Assembly (NCBI GenBank): GCA_003527965.1
Contig: DPVY01000285.1
Span: 1 to 5,793, forward strand
Direction: 5' to 3'
Length of the DNA: 5,793 nucleotides
Origin: Fidelibacterota bacterium
GTDB lineage: Bacteria > Fidelibacterota > UBA2242
The position numbers and the translations under genes are program-made. Position 1 is the stretch's first letter. Every line of letters begins with the position of its first letter. Positions 1 to 5,793 of the stretch are shown in pieces. The notes under the pieces are model-generated. The model saw only the letters and a list, made by a program, of their open reading frames with translations, was not told the origin of the DNA and searched no databases.

Positions 1-1
1 A

Positions 2-2899
2 CTGATTTTATTGCTTCTATTCATTAATCAAGTTTCTACTTCCGGTTCGGATTGGATCAATCAACTTAATAAAACCATAAAAGAAAATGGGCAAAACTGG
101 GTAGCAGGCGAAAGTTGGGTAACAAAGCTATCTCCGGAAGAAAGAGCTAATCTCCTTGGCGAATTTATGGTTCCACCTGAAAACGCCGCTGCAAAACTAA
201 TCACACTGGAAGCACCTAAATCATTGCCCACCTATTTTACCTGGACAAACAATAAAGGTAACTGGGTTACTCCTGTAAAAGATCAGACAAAAGATCAGGT
301 ACAATGCGGTAGTTGTTGGGCATTTTCCGCAACTGCACAAGTCGAATCGTGGTGGCAAATTACCAATAATGACACTTCAGGTAATATTGATTTATCCGAA
401 CAATTCATTATCTCTTGTGGTGATGCCGGAGATTGCGATGGTGGTTTTACATACAAGGCTTTAGACTTCTTCCAAAACAACGGCGTCCCTAGCGAATCAT
501 GTTTACCATATTCCGCACGTAGCGCTATCTCCTGTTTAGACGCTTGCCCTAATTGGGCTGATGAAGCTATCACTATCCCTGGATGGGGGTTCATTACATT
601 AGAAGAAGACGTTATCGACAATATCAAAGCCGCAGTTTGCAGACACCCTGTTTCAGCCAGCTATCAGGTTTATAATGACTTCTACGCATATAGTAGCGGC
701 GTTTATGAACATAAAGAAGCCGAGGGTGAGGAATCAGGCGGACACGCTATTCTGATTGTTGGTTGGGATGATAATCTGGAGTGCTGGATTTGCAAAAACA
801 GCTGGGGAGCGAATTGGGGCGAAAATGGTTACTTCCGCATAAAATGGCACAATTGTGGAATGGGAAGTTATATGCCATTTATTTACAGTGAAATGATTGG
901 AGGACCGGCGCTATCCGCTTCACCTGATCACCTCGAATTTTCTCTGCTGTCCGGCGACTCTTCGGAGGCAACTATAACACTAAACAATTTAAGTTCAAAT
1001 ACACTTGAATTTTCTGCTATTGATTTCCAGGTTCAATACGCCTGGCACCCTGATACTACGTATGCCTTTGAGGGAAAGAGCTGGTGGTGTGCCAAACCGG
1101 AAATAGGCGGTTATGAAAATGGATGGCTACAATATTTAGAGACCCCGGTAATTGATTTAAGTAGCACATCGGCACCATGCTTGCAATTTAGGGGAAATTG
1201 GTCAGTCGAAAACCCTGCCAACCCACAAGCCCCTTATGACGGCTGGGATGGCTGCAATGTCTGGGTTTCCATTGATGGTGGCAATACTTTTACTACGGCA
1301 ACTCCAGGAAGCCCTGCATATAGTAGTGAAAGTCTCTGGAGTTTCGGCGATTCTGAACAAGGCTGGGGTATGGGACCCGGCATTCCCGGTTGGACAGGTA
1401 GTAGTAATGGATGGGTTGCGGTGGATTTTGATTTGACTCCATTTATTCCCAACAATGTTGTTATTCGCTGGGCATTTGCATCAGATATGGGATATTGTTC
1501 AATAGATGATCCGAGTTTGACTGGTTTTCTAATTGACAATATTGTCGTCAAAGATGGGACCGATACCCTCTTTGTAGACTACGGTGATGACATTGATTCA
1601 ATGATACAATATGGCAAAAGCGGGTATTTCCCGGTCAGTTGGCTTGATATTCTTCATGGTGGTGGTACTATACCGCCCAACTCCAGTACTGACATCACCC
1701 TAAGAGTCAATACGAAAGGTATGAAGCCGGGAAAGTATCACGCCAATATCCAATTTACATCAAACGATACTACCCAATCGACCCCGGTTATACCCTGCGA
1801 CCTGGATGTTTTAGCCGCCGAACATGATATTTATGTCAGTTCTACTTCAATGAAGGATAGTTATCCTATTCAATCCACCATTCCCATTAAAGCCGAAGTA
1901 AGCAACTTTGGCCTTACTGACGAATCAAATATTGATGCCATTTGCAAAATTTCAAGAAATGGTAATATCATATACTCCGATACATATCACATTGAACACT
2001 TAGAAGCTGGTAATAGCATAACAGCGATATATAAATCATTTTATGCTCCTGAGACAGGCATACTAAATATCGAAATATCTGCGCCACTATCCGGCGATGC
2101 CAATAAATCCAATAATTATTATTGCAATGCTATTAATATCACAAATCTTATCGATGATTTTGAAATCGCCAATGACCTGTGGACTTGTGCGGGTCCGGTT
2201 AGAATGTCCAATTTAGTCAAAGCTCATAGCGGAGCCTATGTTCTTAGCATGGGGTACAGTTCCAGAACGCCTTCAATATTAACCTACAAACCCGGCTTTA
2301 ATCTTGAAGGTTTAAATTATGCTTCTATTAGTTATTGGGTGCAATATTACACCGATAAGAACAAAGACTACTGCTATATAGAAGCCAGTAGCGATAGCCT
2401 TAACTGGACCAAGTTGGATTCTTTAACCGGTATTCAAGAGTTTTGGGTAGAACATAACACGGATTTGTCATATTTTATTAACAACAATTATCCTAAAGTC
2501 TGGGTACGTTTCCACTTTGTTGTCACTGGAACTTCGGGGCTCTATTTTGCCATTGATGATGTATCATTTTATAACCAGGATCCATCATCGGAAATATTTG
2601 TTGATAATAATACTATTCCGTCAAAATGGAAATTAGAGCAGAATTATCCCAATCCGTTCAATCCGAATACAACAATAAATTACTCATTGCCTCAAAACTG
2701 CTTTGTAAAAATTACAATCTATGATATATCGGGAAGAGAAATAAAAGTAATAAAAAATGAACTTGAAAATGCCGGCTATAAATCAGTAATTTGGAACGGA
2801 ACCGATAATTCAAACTCTAAAGTTCCAAGTGGAGTTTATATTTATTCCATAGAAGCAAAAGATTATCGAGCAAACAGAAAAATGTTGCTATTGAAATAG
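2..2899 (+). CDS. Secreted papain-family (C1A) cysteine protease with jelly-roll, Ig-like and CARDB-like domains and a T9SS type A sorting domain; 5' partial
   Basis: Extracellular cysteine endopeptidase, 965 residues visible, numbered here from the codon at base 2. The frame is open to the left edge and begins with a hydrophobic stretch (LILLLLF), the end of a signal peptide, so the true start lies outside; the TTG at 11 is not convincing. Next comes a short propeptide (about 15-70, WVAG at 33-36). The C1A domain (about 75-300) has catalytic Cys105 in QCGSCWAFS, His248 in GGHA and Asn266 in KNSWG, with oxyanion Gln99; all key residues are present, so it should be active. Downstream are an Ig-like/BACON-type domain split in two (about 304-345 and 540-604) around a jelly-roll domain (about 345-533), a CARDB-like Ig domain (about 606-714), a second jelly-roll/MAM-like domain (about 716-860) ending in FAIDDVSF, and a T9SS sorting domain (876-965) with NYPNPFNP and a C-terminal Lys. 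By family knowledge the sorting domain directs export and is usually removed. The catalytic assignment is firm; accessory domain names are by motif only. Confidence 0.93.
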   Translation: MILLLLFINQVSTSGSDWINQLNKTIKENGQNWVAGESWVTKLSPEERANLLGEFMVPPENAAAKLITLEAPKSLPTYFTWTNNKGNWVTPVKDQTKDQVQCGSCWAFSATAQVESWWQITNNDTSGNIDLSEQFIISCGDAGDCDGGFTYKALDFFQNNGVPSESCLPYSARSAISCLDACPNWADEAITIPGWGFITLEEDVIDNIKAAVCRHPVSASYQVYNDFYAYSSGVYEHKEAEGEESGGHAILIVGWDDNLECWICKNSWGANWGENGYFRIKWHNCGMGSYMPFIYSEMIGGPALSASPDHLEFSLLSGDSSEATITLNNLSSNTLEFSAIDFQVQYAWHPDTTYAFEGKSWWCAKPEIGGYENGWLQYLETPVIDLSSTSAPCLQFRGNWSVENPANPQAPYDGWDGCNVWVSIDGGNTFTTATPGSPAYSSESLWSFGDSEQGWGMGPGIPGWTGSSNGWVAVDFDLTPFIPNNVVIRWAFASDMGYCSIDDPSLTGFLIDNIVVKDGTDTLFVDYGDDIDSMIQYGKSGYFPVSWLDILHGGGTIPPNSSTDITLRVNTKGMKPGKYHANIQFTSNDTTQSTPVIPCDLDVLAAEHDIYVSSTSMKDSYPIQSTIPIKAEVSNFGLTDESNIDAICKISRNGNIIYSDTYHIEHLEAGNSITAIYKSFYAPETGILNIEISAPLSGDANKSNNYYCNAINITNLIDDFEIANDLWTCAGPVRMSNLVKAHSGAYVLSMGYSSRTPSILTYKPGFNLEGLNYASISYWVQYYTDKNKDYCYIEASSDSLNWTKLDSLTGIQEFWVEHNTDLSYFINNNYPKVWVRFHFVVTGTSGLYFAIDDVSFYNQDPSSEIFVDNNTIPSKWKLEQNYPNPFNPNTTINYSLPQNCFVKITIYDISGREIKVIKNELENAGYKSVIWNGTDNSNSKVPSGVYIYSIEAKDYRANRKMLLLK
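277..300 (+). repeat. 12-base imperfect tandem duplication before the protease active site
   Basis: Two adjacent 12-base units, aaaagatcagac (277-288) and aaaagatcaggt (289-300), agree at the first 10 bases. In frame they encode VKDQ followed by TKDQ. Papain-type enzymes usually read VKDQGQCGSCW or VKNQGSCGSCW here, so this protein has four extra residues. The second Gln keeps the usual six-residue distance to the catalytic Cys and is the likely oxyanion-hole Gln. The repeat is seen directly; its origin by slippage is inferred. Confidence 0.7.
2627..2896 (+). other. T9SS type A C-terminal sorting domain (coding segment within the protease)
   Basis: The last 90 residues of the protease start with WKLEQNYPNPFNPNTTI, continue with VKITIYDISGREI and SGVYIYSI, and end in KMLLLK. 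This is the usual layout of the FlgD-like, Ig-fold sorting domain of T9SS cargo: an NPFNP entry motif, a YD.SGRE strand pair, a G.Y strand and a short basic tail. It implies that a T9SS is encoded elsewhere in the genome. The segment is distinctly A+T-rich compared with the catalytic part of the same gene. Confidence 0.9.
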
Positions 2900-2943
2900 A
2901 ATCCGACCTGAATAAATTAGCAGTAACGGAGTCCTATTACACT

Positions 2944-2948
2944 GAGGA
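2944..2948 (+). promoter_or_regulatory. Possible ribosome binding site of the TIG lipoprotein gene
   Basis: GAGGA lies three bases before the ATG at 2952, closer than usual. No other in-frame ATG close by would fit a signal peptide, so the start is supported mainly by the signal peptide that follows it. Many FCB bacteria depend little on Shine-Dalgarno pairing, so the match may be incidental. Confidence 0.35.
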
Positions 2949-2951
2949 TAT

Positions 2952-3692
2952 ATGAAATATAATAAAATCATTAATCTTTTATTATTTACCGTATTCCTAT
3001 TGTTGTTTTGTTGTAAACCAAATTCTCCTCTGAATAATAAAGATAATATATTAACAGTTTCTCCGGATCATGGTACAATTGGTACAAAAGTTAAAATATT
3101 CGGAAGGAGTTTTGAAGATAATAGATCGGCGTATACGTTAATGTTTTCAAATGCAAGTGACTGGATTAGACCTGATAGTATTTTGAATGATACCATATAT
3201 GCTTGTGTTCCATTCACTGCAACAAGCGGTCCGATTGAAATAGTAAGCGCAACCGGCAGTTTGATAGTTGAAGATTTCACTATTTCAAATTATTCCTTAG
3301 ATGAAATTGTTATATGCTGGAGCGATTTAAACTATCAAATTACAAAAGAAATGTCTTCCATTACCTGGACTCCGGAAAATCCAAAAACTTGGACAGTCGA
3401 AAAAATTGCAGATACAATAAAAGTTTTTGGTGAACACCATCCGGGAGATTACAGTACTTATCACAGGTTGACTTTGTTAGACAAGGGGAGTGGAAACATT
3501 CCTGAGATTATATCCGCTTGCACCGTTTATAAACCTGATTATCCTGATAGCACCATCTATTTATTAGAAAGAGGAATCTTAAAAATTCAAGATTGGGATA
3601 TAGATGGTATTATATGCGGACGTTTATTCAGTGATCCCTGGAAATTCAACAATTATAGCTTTTGGCACAATTTTAAAAATGAATCCGATTAA
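2952..3692 (+). CDS. Putative lipoprotein with an IPT/TIG domain and an unassigned C-terminal region
   Basis: A 246-residue envelope protein of unknown role. Residues 1-21 form a signal peptide (MKYNKIINLLLF, then a Leu/Phe-rich core) ending in Cys20-Cys21. This suggests signal peptidase II cleavage and lipidation, although the residue before the cysteine (Phe or Cys) is not the usual Gly/Ala/Ser, so plain secretion is possible. Residues about 34-111 fit an IPT/TIG Ig-like fold: VSPDHGTIGTKVKIFGRSF, then VPFTATSGPIEI. Residues about 115-246 are rich in Trp, Tyr, Ile and Asp and match no family I recognise. The ATG at 2952 has GAGGA at 2944-2948, only three bases upstream, a tight but usable ribosome site. 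It lies 52 bases after the protease gene on the same strand with no clear terminator between, so co-transcription is likely. Composition is A+T-rich, like the end of the protease gene. The reading frame and export are secure; function is not. Confidence 0.82.
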   Translation: MKYNKIINLLLFTVFLLLFCCKPNSPLNNKDNILTVSPDHGTIGTKVKIFGRSFEDNRSAYTLMFSNASDWIRPDSILNDTIYACVPFTATSGPIEIVSATGSLIVEDFTISNYSLDEIVICWSDLNYQITKEMSSITWTPENPKTWTVEKIADTIKVFGEHHPGDYSTYHRLTLLDKGSGNIPEIISACTVYKPDYPDSTIYLLERGILKIQDWDIDGIICGRLFSDPWKFNNYSFWHNFKNESD

Positions 3693-3719
3693 TTAATACT
3701 TCATAACAAACACATGGTA
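3693..3719. other. Short convergent intergenic gap with a weak inverted repeat
   Basis: The two gene pairs face each other across 27 bases. TAATAC (3694-3699) and GTATTA (3717-3722) form a perfect 6-base inverted repeat around a 17-base spacer, the right arm covering the stop codon of the minus-strand gene. It has few G-C pairs and no strong T-run, so it could at most be a weak bidirectional transcription end. Confidence 0.25.
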
Positions 3720-4610
3720 TTACTTCCCCACAGCTTGCACTTCAAATGATCCGTCAATACGTTTCATCGGAAGCTGTAAATAATCTGCACAAAACTCGTT
3801 AATATGGGAAGAAATACTATTTATTAAACTTTCGGGAATTCCATCCTGGCGAACTAAAATATAGGGAATAACTCTATATCCACCTCTTGTAAAAGCATCC
3901 GGGTTAACGGAAATATTAAGCACCCATGTTTGTTCTGTATTTGCAAACAGAACATCATTCCATAGAAAACTTTCTGGTCGGTCTATAAATATTGTATTTG
4001 CATTTGGATTATCAAAAGGTTCAATAATTAAACCAGTCCGTACAAACCCCGAACCTGGGGGTAACAATTCCCTAAGCGATCCAACCGACACAGTCTCTTG
4101 AAAAGCTTTTAATATAATTGTAATATGAAATGTGTTATTTTCTTTAAAGTCAATAATTTCCGGCTCGATTAACGTTTCTATATTTACAAGATTATTAAGA
4201 ATTGTTTTGTCTATAATGTGTCCATTATTATCTATGCTTGACTGATCTTTCAACAGCCTCCCATTGGCAAATAAAATGATTGTGGAGTCTATCCCATAAT
4301 TAGCAAGGTAGAAAAAGATTGCTAATTTGCCGCTAAAATCACTTCCAAGCCCCTGCGCTTCCGGTGATGGGAGTGTCATTGAAAAATTACCATCCATATC
4401 CGTTGTTTCTGATATATTAAATCCCTCCAGCCAGACGTATACACCCTCCGGCGAGACATTGTCAGCAAGACCAATTTGGCCTGAAATCTTCACGGCTTCA
4501 ATATTTTCATCTTTAAAAAACGGATTGAAAGTACAGGAAAGACCTATAAATAAAATAATAATCGGACCACTTACTTTTAGATATTTTCGATTAATTTCCA
4601 TTCCCGGCAT
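3720..4610 (-). CDS. Putative outer-membrane lipoprotein with a carboxypeptidase-regulatory-like domain
   Basis: A 296-residue protein. The N-terminus has a basic segment (NRKYLK), a hydrophobic core (PIIILFIGL) and LSC with Cys26 as the likely lipidated residue. The residue after Cys is Thr, not the Asp inner-membrane retention signal known from E. coli. A KDE cluster at 33-35 loosely recalls the acidic surface-export signals of Bacteroidota lipoproteins, but it is further from the Cys than usual. Residues about 40-81 (VKISGQIG, GVYVWLEG, TTDMDGNFSMTLP) match a carboxypeptidase-regulatory/transthyretin-like Ig fold. The rest (about 85-296) looks beta-rich and I do not recognise it. ATG at 4610 is chosen because AAAAAAGG ends four bases upstream; ATG at 4601 (Met4) would also leave a complete signal peptide. 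The gene starts 15 bases after the TonB-dependent receptor stop on the same strand, so the two are almost certainly one transcript and may form an import complex. It is not SusD-like: it is shorter and lacks the helical TPR character. Confidence 0.85.
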   Translation of the reverse strand: MPGMEINRKYLKVSGPIIILFIGLSCTFNPFFKDENIEAVKISGQIGLADNVSPEGVYVWLEGFNISETTDMDGNFSMTLPSPEAQGLGSDFSGKLAIFFYLANYGIDSTIILFANGRLLKDQSSIDNNGHIIDKTILNNLVNIETLIEPEIIDFKENNTFHITIILKAFQETVSVGSLRELLPPGSGFVRTGLIIEPFDNPNANTIFIDRPESFLWNDVLFANTEQTWVLNISVNPDAFTRGGYRVIPYILVRQDGIPESLINSISSHINEFCADYLQLPMKRIDGSFEVQAVGK

Positions 4611-4614
4611 GTTA

Positions 4615-4622
4615 CCTTTTTT
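4615..4622 (-). promoter_or_regulatory. Possible ribosome binding site of the minus-strand lipoprotein gene
   Basis: On the minus strand AAAAAAGG is followed by TAAC and then the ATG at 4610. It sits in the 15-base gap after the receptor stop codon and favours the ATG at 4610 over the one at 4601, which would be 13 bases away. The spacing to 4610 is short, so support is modest. Confidence 0.4.
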
Positions 4623-4625
4623 ATT

Positions 4626-5792
4626 TTAATCAAACTCTACGCCAATGGTAAGATAGAAACGCCTGTCCCGAATAGCAATACCCTGTAAAGCCAGAGAATT
4701 ATTGATCAGATTCCGACCACTCGCTGACAGGAAACATTTTAAGCGCCAGAGCTCAATTGTCTTTTTTATATGAACATCAATATTGCCATATTTTTCTAAA
4801 ATCAATTCCTGAAGAGCCATTCCATTATTATCACTGATATAATTGATAATCCAGCCGGCGCGGCGCGACTCTTTGTAATAGATCAAATCTATGTTCAAAC
4901 CTTTAAAATCAAAGACTAATTTTGAGGTTAATTTGCTTTCAGGTTTAAATGGAAAAGCCGCTTTATCCGGAATTATGTATTTTATATACGAAAAATACAG
5001 GGAACCCGCTTTTTTAAATTCTGTTGAGATATAGGTCTCCACGCCAAATATATTTGCGTCTTTATAGTTATCCAAAAGCGTCAACGGCGTCCCGCCCAAT
5101 TGAATCATTCTAAATTTATTCTTATATGAAGAGTTAAAAATCACACAAGAGATTTCCGATTGTGAGATATTTAAAGCCCCGGCAAAATTGCTAAATATTG
5201 AAGTCCCTAATTCATAATTCACTTTATATTCTGTTTGAAGTTTACTTCCCCAATTATTGTTTACCGGATACATCAGGGAAGTGACCTGCTGATAAATCGT
5301 CGGAATTCTGAAATTAACACTATAATTGAAATGGGATTTAAAAAATAAATCGTTATTCCCGCCAATCATGGTGCTCGAAAACATGTATGAACTTTCATGC
5401 CATTCACTATTACTGTTTTCTTCGATTCTATCAGCAAACAGCGACGACGGCAAATGATCCATAATCTGCTCATAGAAGAAACTAAATTGGATATTTTCCA
5501 GATCGATTGGGTAAGATATTTGGTTATTCATGAATTTAATTGCCGCCGAATAGCCATTTGATGACCTTTTAAATTTATATCCCTGCATTTCGGAAAAATC
5601 CGGCGAATATTCCAACCCACCACTATAGTTGAAAAATGAATTTTCTCTTTTATAGGCTGAATGAAGACTGATATTATCAATTGTAAATGCATATTCGGCG
5701 TTAAACTGAAGTTGCTCATCTTCAATTTCAGTACCGGAGCTTGTGTTATCAAACCTTAATGTGTGAGATTCTGGATCAATGATTATTTGTTG
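4626..5792 (-). CDS. TonB-dependent receptor, C-terminal beta-barrel portion; 5' partial
   Basis: Outer-membrane active transporter; 388 residues are visible, numbered from the right edge. The frame stays open from the stop at 4626 to the window end, so the TTG at 5615 is not the start: 59 more in-frame residues precede it. The N-terminal signal, any regulatory domain, the TonB box and the plug lie outside. The visible part consists of alternating amphipathic strands with family landmarks in the right order: NFRIPTIYQQ (about 160-169, cf. FRAPT), NYELG (about 192-196), a strand pair ending ANIFGVE (about 246-252), FPFKPESKL (about 280-288, cf. the iPy.P segment), NLINN (about 361-365, cf. NLfd) and a terminal RDRRFYLTIGVEFD. 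The final Phe is followed by one Asp, where an aromatic residue is usually last. The ligand cannot be told from the barrel alone. The downstream lipoprotein gene begins 15 bases after the stop and is likely its partner. The family call is by motif and is fairly secure. Confidence 0.86.
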   Translation of the reverse strand, partial: QQIIIDPESHTLRFDNTSSGTEIEDEQLQFNAEYAFTIDNISLHSAYKRENSFFNYSGGLEYSPDFSEMQGYKFKRSSNGYSAAIKFMNNQISYPIDLENIQFSFFYEQIMDHLPSSLFADRIEENSNSEWHESSYMFSSTMIGGNNDLFFKSHFNYSVNFRIPTIYQQVTSLMYPVNNNWGSKLQTEYKVNYELGTSIFSNFAGALNISQSEISCVIFNSSYKNKFRMIQLGGTPLTLLDNYKDANIFGVETYISTEFKKAGSLYFSYIKYIIPDKAAFPFKPESKLTSKLVFDFKGLNIDLIYYKESRRAGWIINYISDNNGMALQELILEKYGNIDVHIKKTIELWRLKCFLSASGRNLINNSLALQGIAIRDRRFYLTIGVEFD

Positions 5793-5793
5793 T

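Noticed and set aside
295..627. 110-codon minus-strand open frame opposite the protease catalytic domain
   Set aside because: It lies wholly antisense to conserved C1A active-site coding sequence and its translation shows no signal, domain or plausible ribosome site.
1234..1551. Open frames on both strands (105 codons minus, 66 codons plus) inside the jelly-roll insert
   Set aside because: Both are alternative readings of a segment whose protease-frame translation carries clear domain motifs.
2921..2944. Possible hairpin between the protease and TIG lipoprotein genes (CAGTAA ... TTAC, ACTG)
   Set aside because: The pairing is short, bulged and A+T-rich with no T-run after it, so it does not qualify as a terminator or regulatory structure.
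3068..3280. 70-codon minus-strand frame opposite the TIG domain
   Set aside because: It is antisense to a recognisable IPT/TIG coding region, with nothing to support expression.
3365..3395. NPKTW in the TIG lipoprotein as a chagasin-type NPTTG inhibitor motif
   Set aside because: Only the first two residues and one Thr agree, and the other two chagasin loops are not seen.
4327..4629. 100-codon plus-strand frame opposite the minus-strand lipoprotein N-terminus
   Set aside because: The minus-strand frame has a signal peptide, lipobox and regulatory-like domain; the opposite frame has none.
5528..5752. 74-codon minus-strand frame overlapping the receptor
   Set aside because: The receptor frame is open through this whole stretch to the window edge and reads as barrel strands, so this is an out-of-frame shadow.

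Overview
The window looks like a chromosomal stretch from an uncultured-type member of the Fibrobacterota-Chlorobiota-Bacteroidota (FCB) superphylum. Three things point there. The first protein ends in a type IX secretion system (T9SS) type A sorting domain with the NYPNPFNP signature common in Ignavibacteria, Marinimicrobia, Cloacimonadota, Zixibacteria and relatives. A TonB-dependent receptor is followed directly by a lipoprotein gene. Base composition is moderate to low in G+C, about 30-50 % by hand count depending on the stretch. The sequence does not fix the phylum more closely.

Layout: bases 2-2899 (+) carry most of a large secreted papain-family (C1A) cysteine protease. Its 5' end lies outside the window: the frame is open to the left edge and the first visible residues are the hydrophobic core of a signal peptide. 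Bases 2952-3692 (+) carry a small putative lipoprotein with an IPT/TIG domain, 52 bases downstream and probably co-transcribed. A 27-base gap separates these from two convergent genes on the minus strand. These are the C-terminal barrel of a TonB-dependent receptor (5792 down to 4626, running off the right edge) and, 15 bases after it, a lipoprotein with a carboxypeptidase-regulatory-like domain (4610 down to 3720).

All four products are predicted to be exported to the cell envelope or surface. The protease would cross the outer membrane through the T9SS, the two lipoproteins would sit in the outer membrane or on the surface, and the receptor would import a ligand with TonB energy. One reading is a protein-degradation and uptake locus: the protease releases peptides and the receptor/lipoprotein pair takes something up. 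The convergent layout gives no direct proof that the two halves work together.

The most notable points are internal to the protease: a jelly-roll domain apparently inserted in the middle of an Ig-like domain, a 12-base tandem duplication just before the catalytic cysteine, a short cathepsin-B-like propeptide, and a marked drop in G+C toward the sorting domain. I see no RNA genes, CRISPR array, insertion sequence, phage gene or defence system.
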